Positions 33,726 through 44,984 of a stretch of 64,000 nucleotides of DNA are shown piece after piece. The notes below the pieces were generated by a model. The model was not told the DNA's origin. It searched no databases and saw nothing but the letters and a program-made list of their open reading frames with translations. The stretch spans positions 2,232,001 through 2,296,000 of the forward strand of contig NZ_CP048836.1 of the NCBI RefSeq assembly GCF_010983895.1. Reading direction: 5' to 3'. The DNA is from Nitrogeniibacter mangrovi (GTDB taxonomy: Bacteria > Pseudomonadota > Gammaproteobacteria > Burkholderiales > Rhodocyclaceae). Made by a program: the position numbers and the translations under genes. Position 1 is the stretch's first letter. The number at the start of each line of letters is the position of its first letter.

Positions 33726-35249
33726 GTGTCCTCGACGCTCACCCCCCGGGAAATCAAGACCAACCTGCTCAGCGGGCTCACCGTCGCCCTCGCGCTCGTG
33801 CCCGAGGCCATCGCCTTCGCCTTCGTGGCGGGCGTCCATCCGCTCACCGGCCTTTACGCCGCCTTCCTCATGGGGCTGATCACGGCGACCATCGGTGGCC
33901 GCCCGGGCATGATCTCCGGGGCCACCGGCGCGCTGGCCGTGGTCATGGTGGCGCTGGTCGCCCGCCATGGCGTGGAGTACCTGTTCGCCACCGTGGTGCT
34001 CATGGGCCTGTTCCAGATCGCCTTCGGTGCCCTCAAGTTCGGCAAGTTCATCCGCATGGTGCCGCACCCGGTCATGCTCGGCTTCGTGAACGGCCTGGCC
34101 ATCGTGATCTTCCTGGCCCAGTTCGGCCATTTCCGCGTGGCCACGGCGGACGGCACCAGCCAGTGGCTGCAGGGTCCGGCCCTGTTCACCATGGGCGCGC
34201 TGATCGTGCTGACCATGGCGATCATCTACCTGCTGCCGCGCCTGACCCGGGCGGTGCCCTCCTCGCTGGCGGGGATCGTCGTCGTCTCCCTGGTGGTGAT
34301 CTTCGGTGACATCGACACCCGCACGGTGGGCGATCTGGCCTCGATCTCGGGCGGACTGCCGAGCTTCCACCTGCCCATGGTGCCGCTCGACTGGGAGACG
34401 CTGCGTATCATCCTGCCCTACAGCCTGATCCTGGCCGCCATCGGCCTGATCGAATCGCTGCTGACGCTCAACCTGATCGACGAGATGACCGACACCCGCG
34501 GGCGCCCGAACCGGGAATGCGTGGGCCAGGGGATCGCCAACGTGGTCACCGGCCTGTTCGGCGGCATGGGCGGCTGCGCCATGATCGGGCAGAGCATGAT
34601 CAACATCGGCAACGGCGCCCGCAGCCGCCTGTCGGGCATCGCCGCGGCGCTGTTCCTGCTCACCTTCATCCTCTTCGCCGCGCCGCTCATCGAGCGCATT
34701 CCGCTGGCGGCCCTGATCGCGCTGATGTTCGTGGTCTCGGAGAAGACCTTCGAATGGGCGAGCCTGCGCGTGCTGCGCAAGGTGCCTCGTCACGACGCCT
34801 TCGTGATCATTGCGGTCACCGTGGTGACGGTGCTCACCGATCTGGCCATCGCGGTGCTGGTGGGGGTCGTCATCTCCGCGCTGGTATTCGCCTGGCAACA
34901 CGCCAAGCACATCCGCGCCGAGACCCGCACGGAAGCCAACGGGTGGAAGACCTACACCCTGCACGGCTCGGTGTTCTTCGCCTCGACGCAGCACTTCTTC
35001 GCGCTGTTCACCCCGCGCGAGGACCCGCAGGACGTGGTCGTCGACTTCGCCCACGCGCGGGTCATGGACCACTCGGCGCTGGAAGCCATCGACAGCCTCG
35101 CCGAGCGCTACCGCGCACAGGGCAAGCGCCTCCATCTGCGTCATCTGAGCGCGGACTGTCTCGAATTGCTGGACAAGGCGCGCGACATGGTCGAGGTCAA
35201 TCTGATCGAAGACCCCCACTACCACCTGGCCGACAACCGCCTGGGCTGA
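33726..35249 (+). CDS. SulP family anion transporter with STAS domain
   Basis: A 507-residue inner-membrane carrier. GTG at 33726 is used because GGAG lies 5 bases ahead; an upstream GTG at 33690 is possible. The SulP start is clear: LLSGLTVALALVPEAIAFAFVAGVHPLTGLYAAFLMGLI, then GRPGMISGATGALAVVM. About ten to twelve hydrophobic segments are visible. A STAS domain ends the protein (GSVFFASTQHFFALF, VVVDFAHARVMDHSALEAI). SulP proteins move sulphate, bicarbonate or organic anions, often with Na+ or H+; the substrate is not evident. There is a 193-base gap after bioD, and the end is convergent with an unknown gene. Confidence 0.9.
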   Translation: MSSTLTPREIKTNLLSGLTVALALVPEAIAFAFVAGVHPLTGLYAAFLMGLITATIGGRPGMISGATGALAVVMVALVARHGVEYLFATVVLMGLFQIAFGALKFGKFIRMVPHPVMLGFVNGLAIVIFLAQFGHFRVATADGTSQWLQGPALFTMGALIVLTMAIIYLLPRLTRAVPSSLAGIVVVSLVVIFGDIDTRTVGDLASISGGLPSFHLPMVPLDWETLRIILPYSLILAAIGLIESLLTLNLIDEMTDTRGRPNRECVGQGIANVVTGLFGGMGGCAMIGQSMINIGNGARSRLSGIAAALFLLTFILFAAPLIERIPLAALIALMFVVSEKTFEWASLRVLRKVPRHDAFVIIAVTVVTVLTDLAIAVLVGVVISALVFAWQHAKHIRAETRTEANGWKTYTLHGSVFFASTQHFFALFTPREDPQDVVVDFAHARVMDHSALEAIDSLAERYRAQGKRLHLRHLSADCLELLDKARDMVEVNLIEDPHYHLADNRLG

Positions 35250-35265
35250 GGCGGCCGCGCCCGGC

Positions 35266-35769
35266 TCAGATGACCGCGAGCAGCTGCTCGGTCAGCTCCG
35301 GGAGCCGCTTTTCCGCCTGGCGGGATTCGTGCATGCAGCGCACCCAGTCAGCGTAGAGCGCGCGCAACGCGCCATGGCTGTCGCAGGCCTTGACCGCCCG
35401 CATCAGGTCGAGCTTGGTGTACTGGCCATGGAAATGCACGAGGGTGTTGATGATGAAGTTCTTGGCCTTGTCCAGATCCCCGGCCGGACGCGATTCGGGG
35501 AGATTCGCCAGGGCGGCGTCCGGATCGGCGGCGACATCGGCGGCTTCACCGCCACCGTCGTGCCCGGAGGCAACCGCTTCGATGAAACCCTGATGGGTCA
35601 GTTCGTCGAGCATCTTCTCGAGTTCGTCGAAGCCCAGCATGGACTTGAGCGACTCGAGGGTCCGCTGGCCGTCGATCAGGATCAGCACCCGGCGCAACTT
35701 GGGTGACAGCCCGAACGCGCGCGTCTCGATCTCGGCCAGGCCTTTCTCGGCTTTGGCATAGGCAAGCAT
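35266..35769 (-). CDS. Hypothetical protein with winged-helix-like N-terminal segment
   Basis: A 167-residue soluble protein. The start at 35769 follows GGAGGAGACGAGA. The N-terminal part (FGLSPKLRRVLILIDGQRTLESLKSMLGFDELEKMLDELTHQGFIEAV) has the shape of small winged-helix domains seen in betaproteobacterial regulatory proteins, but lacks a named family. An acidic, low-complexity linker (about 70-95) leads to a helical C-terminal domain (KNFIINTLVHFHGQYTKLDLMRAVKACDSHGALRALYADWVRCM). No catalytic motif is visible. It has its own upstream gap of 204 bases and ends 17 bases from the SulP gene in convergent orientation. Confidence 0.72.
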   Translation of the reverse strand: MLAYAKAEKGLAEIETRAFGLSPKLRRVLILIDGQRTLESLKSMLGFDELEKMLDELTHQGFIEAVASGHDGGGEAADVAADPDAALANLPESRPAGDLDKAKNFIINTLVHFHGQYTKLDLMRAVKACDSHGALRALYADWVRCMHESRQAEKRLPELTEQLLAVI

Positions 35770-35973
35770 TCTCGTCTCCTCCATCGGTGTGTTGTCGACA
35801 CCGACGCTTGCGAACTCTGCGGTTCGTCTGATTGAGGCGTCGGCACCGTGATGCAGCACTGCACCGGCACGATTCCAGACAGCAGTCACATCTTCGCGGG
35901 ATTATGTCACGAAGAGTTACATCTTTCGGAAAAGTGTGATAGACGCGCAGCTGTCCGCGCCGAGCGGAAGGGA

Positions 35974-36765
35974 TCAGCGCGTGAAACGTCGCTGGCGCAA
36001 CTGCTCGAACAGCCCGATCGCCGCCGCGGCGGCCACGTTGAGCGATTCGATGGCGCCGGGCATGGGGATCACCAGCGGATGGCTCGCATGGGCAAGCAAG
36101 GCCGGCGAGACGCCGGCCCCTTCGGCGCCGAACAGCCACACGCCGGACGCGCGCAGATCGGTCTCGAACAGATCGCGACTGCCCGGCCCGAGCGTCGTGG
36201 CATACACCGCGCCACGATAACGCTCGAGCCAAGCGACCGGATCGTCCGACTCGATGATGTCGAGACGGAAATGGGCGCCCATCCCCGCTCGCAGCACCCG
36301 GGGCGACCAGGCCTGGGCGCAGCCCGGCGTCAGCACCGCCACCGGCACGCCGGCTGCCGCCGCGCTTCTGAGCAGCGTCCCCAGGTTGCCCGCGTCCTGA
36401 ACCCGGTCCAGCAGGAGGACATCCCCTTCTGTCGGCAGCGTGCGCCGGGTCTCGGGCAGATCGATGACGGCGAGCAGGCCCGAAGGCGACTCCACCGGGC
36501 TCAACTGGCGGAACAGCGCATCCGGCACGCACACCTGGCGCACCTCGTCGGGTAGCGCGGCGATCAGGGCGAGATGCTCCGGCCGACCCGCACCGCTGTC
36601 GCTCAGCAGCACCTCGCGCAGGGCGTATCCGCCCTGTCGCGCGGCGTCGACCAGATGGGCACCGTCGAGCACCGTCTGGCCAAGCTTGCGACGATCGCGC
36701 CCCGAGTGCGCCAGCGCCCTGATCTTCTTGACGAGGGGGTTGTCCCGGGACTGGATCGTTTCCAT
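35974..36765 (-). CDS. SpoU/TrmH family RNA 2'-O-methyltransferase
   Basis: A 263-residue SPOUT methyltransferase. The substrate-binding N-domain (METIQSRDNPLVKKIRALAHSGRDRRKLGQTVLDGAHLV) precedes the knot with motif 1 LLLDRVQDAGNLGTLLRSAAAAG, motif 2 LFGAEGAGVSPALL and motif 3 IPMPGAIESLNVAAAAAIGLFEQLRQ. This makes 2'-O-methyl ribose in rRNA or tRNA; the exact site cannot be read. It begins 20 bases after rnhB and is the last gene of the long leftward cluster. Confidence 0.9.
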   Translation of the reverse strand: METIQSRDNPLVKKIRALAHSGRDRRKLGQTVLDGAHLVDAARQGGYALREVLLSDSGAGRPEHLALIAALPDEVRQVCVPDALFRQLSPVESPSGLLAVIDLPETRRTLPTEGDVLLLDRVQDAGNLGTLLRSAAAAGVPVAVLTPGCAQAWSPRVLRAGMGAHFRLDIIESDDPVAWLERYRGAVYATTLGPGSRDLFETDLRASGVWLFGAEGAGVSPALLAHASHPLVIPMPGAIESLNVAAAAAIGLFEQLRQRRFTR

Positions 36766-36785
36766 CGGATGGATGCGCCCTGGGC

Positions 36786-37376
36786 CTAGTCGAACAGGGA
36801 CGGGTTTTCCCAGATCGCGCGCACCGGGGCGAAGCTCTTGCGATAGAACTCGGCCACGCCATGGGCGCGGATCGCCGCCAGATGGGCCGGCGTCGGGTAG
36901 CCCTTGTGAGCGGCCAGACCGTACTGGGGAAACTGCGCGTCGAGCGCGCGCATCTGCGCGTCGCGCGCGGTCTTGGCGAGAATGGAGGCGGCCGAGATGG
37001 CCGGTTCGAGGGCGTCGCCCTTGACCAGCGCGCTGACCGGATAGGGCAGCTCCGGACACCGGTTGCCATCGACGATCACGGCCTCGGGCGCCGTCGCCAG
37101 CGCCAGCACGGCACGGCGCATGGCGAGCATGGAGGCATGGAGAATGTTGAGCGTGTCGATCTCGGCCACCGAGGCCTCGGCGACCGCCCAGGCCAGCGCC
37201 CGCTCGCGAATGAGCGGTGCCAGCGCCTCGCGCCGCTTCTCGGTCAGCTTTTTCGAATCGCACAGGCCGTCGATCGGGCGTGTCGGGTCGAGAATTACCG
37301 CGGCAGCCACGACTGGCCCGCACAATGGCCCCCGACCCGCTTCGTCCACACCGCAGATGAATCGCTCAGGACGCAT
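36786..37376 (-). CDS. rnhB: Ribonuclease HII
   Basis: A 196-residue RNase HII that cuts RNA in RNA-DNA hybrids and single ribonucleotides in DNA. The opening [23 protein letters not shown] holds the first two acidic metal residues, then [22 protein letters not shown], and [12 protein letters not shown] with the later acidic site. Its start overlaps the lpxB end by 11 bases, the usual lpxB-rnhB pairing. Confidence 0.96.
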   Translation of the reverse strand: MRPERFICGVDEAGRGPLCGPVVAAAVILDPTRPIDGLCDSKKLTEKRREALAPLIRERALAWAVAEASVAEIDTLNILHASMLAMRRAVLALATAPEAVIVDGNRCPELPYPVSALVKGDALEPAISAASILAKTARDAQMRALDAQFPQYGLAAHKGYPTPAHLAAIRAHGVAEFYRKSFAPVRAIWENPSLFD

Positions 37377-38526
37377 CGCCCATCCCCAGGAGCGGCAGAA
37401 TCGCCTCCGCCGCCTTGCTGGCCGTGTCCTGGCGCAGGGTCTGGTGAAGCTGCATGAAACGCGCCTCGAGGGCCAGACGCGCCTCCTTGTGGTTCATCCA
37501 CGCACAGACGGCGTCGGCGAGCTTGTCGGGGGTGGCGTCGTCCTGGATCAGCTCCGGCACCAGCGACTCCTCGCACAGGATGTTGGGCAGCCCGACCCAG
37601 GGCAGATACGCCATGCGTTTCATAAGCCGGTACTGAAGCCCGCCCATGCGGTAGCTGATCACCATGGGCCGCTTGAGCAGCGCCGCCTCGAGCGATGCGG
37701 TGCCGCTGGCCACCATCACCACGTCGGCTGCCGTCATCGCATCGACCGCATGGCCGAACAGCACCTGAAGCGGCAGGCCCGCCTCCCCCGCCACCTCGTG
37801 CACCGCGCCCTCGAAGATCTCACGGGTCTGGCGGGTGGCCAGCGGCACCACGAAGCGTGCGTCCGGATAGCGCTCGTGCAGGCGCATCGCCGCGCCGAGA
37901 AACAGGGGCGCGAGATTGCGCACCTCCGACTCCCGGCTGCCGGGCAGCAAGGCGAACACCGGCGCATCGACCGGCAGGCGCAGCCGGGTACGCGCCGCCT
38001 CGCGGTCGGGATGCAGGGGAAACTCGTCGGCCAGCGGATGGCCCACGTAGGTGGCCGGCACACCGGCGCCGGCATAGATATCCGGCTCGAACGGGAACAG
38101 GCACAGCATGTGATCGACCGCCTGACGGATCTTCTTGATCCGGCCGCCGCGCCAGGCCCAGATGGAGGGACTGACGAAATGCACGGTCTTGATGCCTTTC
38201 GCACGCAGCCGGGTCTCGAGCCAGAGGCTGAAATCGGGGGCATCCACGCCGATGAACAGGTCCGGAGGATCGGCCAGCAGGCGTTTGAGCAATTCCCGGC
38301 GAATGCCCGACAGCTCGCGATAGCGCTTGAGTGCATCCACATAGCCATGGACGGCGAGCCGGTCGCACGGCCACCAGGCCTCGAAACCGGTTGCGGCCAT
38401 CTTCGGGCCGCCGATGCCGAAGGTCTGCAGGTTCGGCAGACGCATTCGAAGCGCCGCCAGCAGGTGGCTGGCGAGCAGGTCGCCGGACGCCTCGCCGGCG
38501 ACCATGGCAATGCGCACGGTCTTCAT
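37366..38526 (-). CDS. lpxB: LpxB, lipid A disaccharide synthase
   Basis: A 386-residue GT-B glycosyltransferase joining UDP-2,3-diacylglucosamine and lipid [23 protein letters not shown] at the start, [41 protein letters not shown]-type [26 protein letters not shown], and [10 protein letters not shown] are diagnostic. Lies 4 bases after lpxA. Inner-membrane-associated and part of the lipid A set lpxD-fabZ-lpxA-lpxB. Confidence 0.96.
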   Translation of the reverse strand: MKTVRIAMVAGEASGDLLASHLLAALRMRLPNLQTFGIGGPKMAATGFEAWWPCDRLAVHGYVDALKRYRELSGIRRELLKRLLADPPDLFIGVDAPDFSLWLETRLRAKGIKTVHFVSPSIWAWRGGRIKKIRQAVDHMLCLFPFEPDIYAGAGVPATYVGHPLADEFPLHPDREAARTRLRLPVDAPVFALLPGSRESEVRNLAPLFLGAAMRLHERYPDARFVVPLATRQTREIFEGAVHEVAGEAGLPLQVLFGHAVDAMTAADVVMVASGTASLEAALLKRPMVISYRMGGLQYRLMKRMAYLPWVGLPNILCEESLVPELIQDDATPDKLADAVCAWMNHKEARLALEARFMQLHQTLRQDTASKAAEAILPLLGMGDAS

Positions 38527-38530
38527 GGCC

Positions 38531-39301
38531 TCAGCGAACGATCCCGCGACTGGACAGCGCGATGAACTCGGAGAACGGCTGCAGCGCTTCGCATTCGGTG
38601 GCCATCGACGCGATCGCCGTGCGCGCCTCGTCGAGGCTCAACCCCTCACGATAGAGGGCGCGATACGCCCGCTTGACGGTGCGGATGTCGTCGGCCGAGA
38701 AGCCGCGACGGCGCAGCCCTTCGCTGTTGATGCCGTGCGGACTGGCCGGATTGCCGGAGACGGTCACGAAGGGCGGCAGGTCCTGCAGCAACACGGTGCC
38801 CACGCCGCAGAACGCATGCGCACCGACGCGCACGAACTGGTGCACCCCGGTAAAACCGCCGAGAATCGCCCAGTCGCCCACGTGCACGTGGCCCGCCAGC
38901 GTGGCGTTGTTGGCGAAGATGGTGTGATCGCCCACCTGGCAGTCATGGGCGATGTGCACATAGGCCATGACCCAGTTGTCGTTGCCGACGCGGGTCACGC
39001 CCGCATCCTGGGAAGTGCCGACGTTGAAGGAACAGAACTCGCGGATCGTGTTGCGATCACCGATCTCGAGCCGCGTCTCCTCGTCGTCGTATTTCTTGTC
39101 CTGCGGCTGGGCGCCGATGGAGCAGAACTGGAAGATCTCGTTGTCGCGACCGATGCGCGTATGCCCTTCGATGACCACATGCGGGCCGATCCGCGTTCCG
39201 TCACCGATCTCGACGTGCGGACCGATGATCGAATAAGGACCGACCTCGACGCCTGCGCCAAGCCGGGCCGCCGGATCGATGATGGCTGTCGGATGAATCA
39301 T
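38531..39301 (-). CDS. lpxA: LpxA, UDP-GlcNAc 3-O-acyltransferase
   Basis: A 256-residue left-handed beta-helix acyltransferase that starts lipid A synthesis. The start [33 protein letters not shown] at 39301 overlaps the fabZ stop by one base (TGATG). Hexapeptide repeats run to about residue 190, with the catalytic-His region [13 protein letters not shown] and [17 protein letters not shown]. The helical C-end is typical. Confidence 0.96.
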   Translation of the reverse strand: MIHPTAIIDPAARLGAGVEVGPYSIIGPHVEIGDGTRIGPHVVIEGHTRIGRDNEIFQFCSIGAQPQDKKYDDEETRLEIGDRNTIREFCSFNVGTSQDAGVTRVGNDNWVMAYVHIAHDCQVGDHTIFANNATLAGHVHVGDWAILGGFTGVHQFVRVGAHAFCGVGTVLLQDLPPFVTVSGNPASPHGINSEGLRRRGFSADDIRTVKRAYRALYREGLSLDEARTAIASMATECEALQPFSEFIALSSRGIVR

Positions 39302-39744
39302 CACAGGGTCTTGAGCGCACACATGAGCTCGGCTTCGGCCGCCACCTCACCATCGACACGCGCCACGCCCTTGTATTTGTAGATGTTGCGCTTGTTGTTG
39401 GTGATCTCCACCTCCATCACGAGCTGGTCGCCCGGGGTGACCGGCCGCTTGAAGCGCACGTTGTCGATTCCGGCGAAATACACCACCTGATCCTCGTCCG
39501 GCATCATCCCCATGCTTTTGAACGACAGCACCGCCGCCGCCTGCGCCATGGCCTCGACGATCAGCACCCCCGGCATGACCGGATGATGCGGGAAGTGTCC
39601 CGGAAAGAACGGCTCGTTCATGGTGACGTTCTTGATGGCCACCACACGCTTGTTCTCCTCGAGCTCGACCACCCGGTCGACGAGCAGGAACGGATACCGG
39701 TGCGGCAGGTACTTGACGATTTCATTGATGTCCATGGTGCTCAC
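39301..39744 (-). CDS. fabZ: FabZ, 3-hydroxyacyl-ACP dehydratase
   Basis: A 147-residue hot-dog fold dehydratase of fatty-acid elongation. [15 protein letters not shown] opens the domain; the catalytic His is in [14 protein letters not shown] and the Glu in [14 protein letters not shown] at 39744 with GGGAG upstream overlaps the lpxD stop (GTGA) and is preferred to the ATG at 39735. Its place between lpxD and lpxA is the standard arrangement and balances acyl supply between lipid A and phospholipid. Confidence 0.95.
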   Translation of the reverse strand: MSTMDINEIVKYLPHRYPFLLVDRVVELEENKRVVAIKNVTMNEPFFPGHFPHHPVMPGVLIVEAMAQAAAVLSFKSMGMMPDEDQVVYFAGIDNVRFKRPVTPGDQLVMEVEITNNKRNIYKYKGVARVDGEVAAEAELMCALKTL

Positions 39745-40769
39745 GACTCGCTTTCTCCCTTATCAAGCCGTTGTTCGATGGTGCGAATGTCCTGGGCCAT
39801 CGTATCGAGATGGCGCAGTCGCGAAAAGTTTTTCACCCAGTCGGCGTGGGTCTGCAGCGGCAGGTTGGCGGTATAGACGCCGGGCGAACGGATGGATTTG
39901 GTGACCAGGGTGCCCGCCGAGATCACCACATCGTCGCAGATGCTCAGGTGACCGATGATGCCCGCCTGCCCACCGACCATGCAGCGCTTGCCGATGCGCG
40001 TACTGCCCGCGATGCCGACACAGCCGGCGATGGCCGTGTCTTCGCCGATTTCGACGTTGTGCCCGATCTGGATCTGGTTGTCGAGCTTGACGCCGTCCGC
40101 GATGACGGTGTCGCTCATGGCGCCACGGTCGATGGTGGTGTTGGCACCGATCTCGACCTTGTTGCCGATGCGTACCGAGCCGATCTGCGGAAACTTGACC
40201 CACTGGCCATCGTCCGTGCGTGCAAAGCCGAAGCCGTCGGCGCCGATCACGGCGCCGGCGTGAATCAGGCAGTCAGTGCCGATGTGCACGCCGGCGTAGA
40301 GCGTCACGTTCGCCGCCAGGCGGGTCCGCGCCCCGATGTGCACGTCCCGACCAACGACGCAGCCGGGCCCGACCACCGCGTCTTCACCAATCACCGCGCC
40401 CACCTCGATCACCGCATTCGGTGCGACGTGGGCACCGGCATGGACGGCTCCGGCAACCACCGCCGAGGCCGCGACCCCCGGCGCATGGGCGACCGGCGGA
40501 TTGAGCAGCGCCACGACGCGGGCAAAATACAGGTAGGGGTTTGGCGTGTGAATCGCAAGCAGGCCGGGCGGCACCTCGGTCGCCTCGTCCACGACGACGA
40601 CCGAGGCGCGGGTCCGCGCCAGCTGCGCACGGTATTTCGGGTTGGCGAGGAAGCTCAGCTGCCCCTCGCCGGCCTGATCCAGTGGCGCCACGCCGACGAT
40701 GGTCACATCGCCGCATGCAGACAAACGCCCGCCGAGGCGGGCGACGATCTGCTCGACGGGAAGGCCCAT
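39741..40769 (-). CDS. lpxD: LpxD, UDP-3-O-acylglucosamine N-acyltransferase
   Basis: A 342-residue acyltransferase adding the second hydroxyacyl chain in lipid A. The ATG at 40769 follows CCGGAGG; the frame upstream runs into skp. An N-terminal uridine-binding domain (about 1-100, with [13 protein letters not shown]) is followed by the hexapeptide beta-helix, with the catalytic-His segment [25 protein letters not shown], and a C-terminal helix. It lies 13 bases after skp. Confidence 0.95.
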   Translation of the reverse strand: MGLPVEQIVARLGGRLSACGDVTIVGVAPLDQAGEGQLSFLANPKYRAQLARTRASVVVVDEATEVPPGLLAIHTPNPYLYFARVVALLNPPVAHAPGVAASAVVAGAVHAGAHVAPNAVIEVGAVIGEDAVVGPGCVVGRDVHIGARTRLAANVTLYAGVHIGTDCLIHAGAVIGADGFGFARTDDGQWVKFPQIGSVRIGNKVEIGANTTIDRGAMSDTVIADGVKLDNQIQIGHNVEIGEDTAIAGCVGIAGSTRIGKRCMVGGQAGIIGHLSICDDVVISAGTLVTKSIRSPGVYTANLPLQTHADWVKNFSRLRHLDTMAQDIRTIEQRLDKGESES

Positions 40770-40782
40770 CAGGGCCTCCGGA

Positions 40783-41286
40783 TTACTTGGCGCCGTCAAG
40801 TTCCTTGATCACCTTGTCAGTGATGTCGATCGCCGGGCTGGCGTAGACGGCCTCCTGGAAGATGATGTCGTACTTCTCGCGCTCGGCGATCGCCTTGACC
40901 GCCTTGTTGGCGCGATCGAGCACCGTCGCCAGCTCTTCGTTGCGGCGCTGGTTCAGATCCTCGCGAAACTCGCGCTGGCGACGCTGGAAGTCACGATTCA
41001 GGTCGCTGAATTCGCGTTCCTTCTTGCTGCGATCCGACGCGGACAAGGTCAGTCCGTTCTTCTCCAGGTCGGCCTTCATACCCTGGAGTTCCTTCGCCAT
41101 GTTCTGCAATTCGCCGTCCCGCTTCGAGAATTCCTTCTCGAGGCGTTGCTGCGCCTGCACCGCAGGCGTCGACTCGCGCATGACGCGGTCGGAATTGACA
41201 AACCCGATACGGGAGTCCGCCATGACAGCGGGCGCCACCAGGCTCAGGGCGCAACCGACAATCAACGCGACACGGGAAAACTTCAC
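40783..41286 (-). CDS. skp: Skp (OmpH), periplasmic outer-membrane protein chaperone
   Basis: A 167-residue periplasmic chaperone. GTG at 41286 is chosen because GGAGG lies just ahead and the protein then begins with a signal peptide (MKFSRVALIVGCALSLVAPAVMA). The body is a long charged coiled coil (QQRLEKEFSKRDGELQNMAKELQGM, NRDFQRRQREFREDLNQRRNEEL) ending in a short strand domain (YDIIFQEAVYASPAIDITDKVIKEL). It guards unfolded outer-membrane proteins on the way to BamA, whose gene is directly upstream. Confidence 0.94.
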   Translation of the reverse strand: MKFSRVALIVGCALSLVAPAVMADSRIGFVNSDRVMRESTPAVQAQQRLEKEFSKRDGELQNMAKELQGMKADLEKNGLTLSASDRSKKEREFSDLNRDFQRRQREFREDLNQRRNEELATVLDRANKAVKAIAEREKYDIIFQEAVYASPAIDITDKVIKELDGAK

Positions 41287-41313
41287 TCGAACCTCCGACA
41301 TCATGTCATCCAC

Positions 41314-43605
41314 TCAGAACATCGTACCCAGCTGGAACTGGATGGTTTGCGTCTTGTCGTCCTTTTCCTTCTTCAGCGGCTTGGCCACGCTGAGCTTCAA
41401 AGGACCGATCGGCGAACTCCACGCAAAACCGATCCCCGCACTATACCGCAGGTCACCGAAGGAAAACTTCTGATCCGCGCCCCAGACCTGACCGGCATCC
41501 ACGAAAGTCGACAACCGGAAGGTCTTGTCCCGCCCGGTGCCCGGGAACGGGAAGAAATACTCGGCGTTGGCGATGATACGGCGGTTACCCCCGATCGAAT
41601 CGCGGCTGCCGTCGGTGTTCAGGATGCGCGGCCCCAGCGAGCTTTGCTGGAAGCCACGCACGGAGCCGATACCCCCGGCGTAGAAGTTCTTGTAGAACGG
41701 CAACGGCTTGCCGCCATAGCCGTGCGCCCAACCCACCTCGCCGTTGAGCATGAGCGCCGAATAGTCGCCGAAGGGGAAGAACTTCTGGTGTTGATACAGG
41801 GCCTTGGCGTAGCGGATCTCGCCCGGCGGCACCGCCACTTCGAGGAACACGCGCTGGTAGGTGCCCTTGCGCGGATACAGGAAGCTGTCGCGACTGTCGC
41901 GGGACCAGCCGATCGTGCCCAGCAGGCTGGTGGCCTGGTTGCCGAACGCGTCGACGAAGTCCTTGTACTGGACCGGACTGTCGGAAAAGGTGGTCACCTT
42001 GGTCTGGTCCACCGCGAGGCCGAAATTGATCCGGTCGTCTTCGGCGATCGGCACCCCGTAGCGCACCCCGAAGCCGGTCGACGTCGTCTTGTAGCGCGAG
42101 ATGTCGAGCGAATTGGCATCGTAGGTGCGGTGGTAGGCATCGAAGCCCTGGCTGATGCCGTCGATGGTGGCGTACGGGTTGGTGTAGGACAGCGAGTAGA
42201 CCTTGTTGGTCTTGCTGGTGTTGATCGCGAAAGTCAATGCATTGCCGGTACCGAACAGGTTCTGCTGCGACACCGAGGCCGACAGCACCACTTTTTCCGA
42301 GCTCGAGAAGCCGACACCCAGCGCCAGGTTACCGGTCTGGCGTTCCTTGACGTTGTAATTGACGTCCACCTGGTCGGTGGTGCCCGGTACGGCGGGCGTT
42401 TCCACGTTGACCTCGTCGAAGAAGCCGAGCCGGTCGAGGCGCACCTTGGAACGGTTGATCTTCTCCCCATCGTACCAGCCGCCTTCCATCTGGCGCATCT
42501 CCCGACGGATCACCTCGTCGCGGGTGCGCTCGTTGCCGGCGATGTTGATCCGGTGCACATACACGCGCTTGCCCGGATCGACGAAGATGTTGAACGCCAC
42601 CTCGTTCTTGTCGCGATCGACCTTGGGCGCGGCATTGACGTTGGCGAACGCGTAGCCTTCGTTGCCCAGCGCATCGGTGATGGCCTTGTTGGTCTCGGTC
42701 AGCGCCTTGCGCGAGAACGTATCGCCGGCGTGCACCTTGACCAGCTCGCGGTACTTGTCGTCCGGCAGGATCAGATCACCGGTGAGCTTCACGCCCGAGA
42801 CCTTGTAGATGTTGCCCTCGGTGATGCTGATGGTGATGTAGATGTCTTTCTTGTCGGGCGTGATCGACACCTGGGTCGAGTCGATGCTGAAGTCCAGATA
42901 GCCCTGATCCAGATAATAGGAGCGCAGGGTCTCCAGGTCGCCCGACAGCTTCTGGCGGGAGTACTGGTCCGACTTGGTGTACCAGGTGAACCAGCCCGGC
43001 GTGGTCAGCTCGAACAGGTCGACCAGATCCTCCTCGTCGAAGGCATGGTTGCCCACGATCTTGATCTGTCGGATCTTGGCGGCCTCCCCTTCGGTCACGT
43101 CGAAGCGGATGGCGACCCGGTTGCGCTCCAGCGGGGTCACCGTGGTCTTCACCGTCGCCGCGTACTTGCCGCGGGTCAGGTACTGACGCTTGAGTTCCTG
43201 CTCGGCCTGTTCCAGCAGCGAATGATCGAAGATGCGCGACTCGGCCAGCCCCAGTTGCTTGAGCCCTTCCTTGAGCGCCTTGGCATCGAACTCCTTGACG
43301 CCGGAGAAGTCGATCTGCGCGATCGCGGGGCGCTCGTCCACGACAACCACCAGCACGCCATCTTCGGCCTCAATGCGCACGTCGTCGAAAAATCCGGTCC
43401 CGAACAGGGCCTTGATCGCCTGCTGCGCCTGCGCCTCGGTAAACCGATCCCCCACCTTGACCGGCAGATAGTTGAAGACCGTACCGGCCTCGGTACGCTG
43501 GATGCCTTCGACACGGATATCCTTGACAACAAACGGTTCAAAGGCAAACGCGGGCGCAGCCGCGAACAGGGCAGCAAGCAACCCGGATATGAGCGTACGT
43601 TTCAT
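41314..43605 (-). CDS. bamA: BamA, outer-membrane protein assembly factor
   Basis: A 763-residue Omp85 protein. A signal peptide ([21 protein letters not shown]) is followed by five POTRA domains ([31 protein letters not shown] at the first) and a 16-strand barrel from about residue 420. The [16 protein letters not shown] segment is the conserved VRGF motif of barrel loop 6. It ends with FQLGTMF, the terminal Phe signal. Core of the machine that inserts beta-barrels, including the autotransporter in this window. Fourteen bases after rseP. Confidence 0.97.
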   Translation of the reverse strand: MKRTLISGLLAALFAAAPAFAFEPFVVKDIRVEGIQRTEAGTVFNYLPVKVGDRFTEAQAQQAIKALFGTGFFDDVRIEAEDGVLVVVVDERPAIAQIDFSGVKEFDAKALKEGLKQLGLAESRIFDHSLLEQAEQELKRQYLTRGKYAATVKTTVTPLERNRVAIRFDVTEGEAAKIRQIKIVGNHAFDEEDLVDLFELTTPGWFTWYTKSDQYSRQKLSGDLETLRSYYLDQGYLDFSIDSTQVSITPDKKDIYITISITEGNIYKVSGVKLTGDLILPDDKYRELVKVHAGDTFSRKALTETNKAITDALGNEGYAFANVNAAPKVDRDKNEVAFNIFVDPGKRVYVHRINIAGNERTRDEVIRREMRQMEGGWYDGEKINRSKVRLDRLGFFDEVNVETPAVPGTTDQVDVNYNVKERQTGNLALGVGFSSSEKVVLSASVSQQNLFGTGNALTFAINTSKTNKVYSLSYTNPYATIDGISQGFDAYHRTYDANSLDISRYKTTSTGFGVRYGVPIAEDDRINFGLAVDQTKVTTFSDSPVQYKDFVDAFGNQATSLLGTIGWSRDSRDSFLYPRKGTYQRVFLEVAVPPGEIRYAKALYQHQKFFPFGDYSALMLNGEVGWAHGYGGKPLPFYKNFYAGGIGSVRGFQQSSLGPRILNTDGSRDSIGGNRRIIANAEYFFPFPGTGRDKTFRLSTFVDAGQVWGADQKFSFGDLRYSAGIGFAWSSPIGPLKLSVAKPLKKEKDDKTQTIQFQLGTMF

Positions 43606-43619
43606 TGGGATATTGAGAT

Positions 43620-44984
43620 TCAGCCAGAAATCAGGCGATTGATGTCGTTATAGAAGGCAAATGCCATGAGCATCACGAGAAGGGCCAGACCAATCTGCTG
43701 CCCGATTTCCATGACACGCTCAGGCACTGGCCCGCCCCGGAGAATTTCGAGCACATAATACAGTAAATGCCCCCCATCCAGCACCGGAATGGGCAGCAGG
43801 TTGAGCACCCCGAGGCTGATGCTGATCAGCGCCAGGAACTTGATGTAGTGGTCCAGTCCCATCTTGGCGGACTGACCGGCATAGTCGGCAATCGTGACCG
43901 GTCCGCTGAGGTTTCGCCACGACAGCTCACCGGTCACCATCCGCCCGATCATGGCGAGACTGAAGGTGCTCATGTCCCAGGTCTGATGCACCGCCCGGCC
44001 AAAGGCCTCGAGCGGCGGGTAGGCCACCTTCACGAACATCGACGTCGAGTCGCCGGCCGGTCGCTGCACGCCGACGCCGATCCGCCCGAGCGTTCTGCCA
44101 TCGACCTGCTCGGGCTTCGGCGCCAGGTCGACGTTCAGCGTCTGACCGCCCCGACGCACCTCGAAATCGAGCGTCTTGCCCGGCGCCTTGCTGACGATGT
44201 CGACCAGATCCATGAAGTCGGCAATGGGGGCACCGTCGATCGCCACGACCCGGTCCCCGACACGCAGTCCGGCCGCTTCGGCGGCGCCGCCGGCCATGAT
44301 CGAGCCGACCACCGCCGGAATGGGCGGGCGGAACGGCCGCACGCCGATCTGGGTCATCGGATCGTCCTGCCCCTCATCCACCACCACGCCATCGAGCGGC
44401 AGCGCATAGGTCGCCGTCTCGCCGTCCGTGGAACGCACCGAGACCGAGGCGGCCGGTTCGTTCATCACCGATTTGAGTACCGCCCAGCGCCAGTCCTGCC
44501 AGGACTGCACCGACACGCCGTTGACCGAGAGAATCTCGTCGCCGTCGCGCAGGCCGGCGCTGGCGGCAATCGTGTCCGGCGCCGTCACCGCGATCCGCGG
44601 TCGCAATTCGTTCACACCCGCCACGAACACCACCCAGTAAAGCAACACGGCCAAGGCCAGATTGGCGAGCGGACCGGCAGCGACGATGGCGAAACGGCGC
44701 CACACGGACTGGGTGTTGAAGGCCCGGTGACGCAGGTGCTCGGGCACCTCCCCTTCGCGCTCGTCGAGCATCTTGACGTAGCCGCCGAGGGGAAACAGCG
44801 CCAACACCCATTCGGTTCGGTCGCGCCCGGCGTGCCACTTGAGCAGGGGTTTACCGAAGCCCACCGAAAAACGCAGCACCTTCACATTGCACAGACGCGC
44901 CACGCTGTAGTGCCCCAGTTCGTGGATCAGGATCAGCAAGCCGAGGCCGACCACGAACGGGACGATGTAATCCAGAGCGCCCAT
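43620..44984 (-). CDS. rseP: RseP, site-2 intramembrane zinc protease
   Basis: A 454-residue inner-membrane protease. HELGH in [18 protein letters not shown] is the zinc motif, with the third ligand in [17 protein letters not shown]. Two PDZ domains lie between (about 120-290). In E. coli it makes the second cut of RseA to free sigma-E and also clears signal peptides. It overlaps the dxr stop by one base. The cdsA-dxr-rseP-bamA order is conserved. Confidence 0.96.
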   Translation of the reverse strand: MGALDYIVPFVVGLGLLILIHELGHYSVARLCNVKVLRFSVGFGKPLLKWHAGRDRTEWVLALFPLGGYVKMLDEREGEVPEHLRHRAFNTQSVWRRFAIVAAGPLANLALAVLLYWVVFVAGVNELRPRIAVTAPDTIAASAGLRDGDEILSVNGVSVQSWQDWRWAVLKSVMNEPAASVSVRSTDGETATYALPLDGVVVDEGQDDPMTQIGVRPFRPPIPAVVGSIMAGGAAEAAGLRVGDRVVAIDGAPIADFMDLVDIVSKAPGKTLDFEVRRGGQTLNVDLAPKPEQVDGRTLGRIGVGVQRPAGDSTSMFVKVAYPPLEAFGRAVHQTWDMSTFSLAMIGRMVTGELSWRNLSGPVTIADYAGQSAKMGLDHYIKFLALISISLGVLNLLPIPVLDGGHLLYYVLEILRGGPVPERVMEIGQQIGLALLVMLMAFAFYNDINRLISG

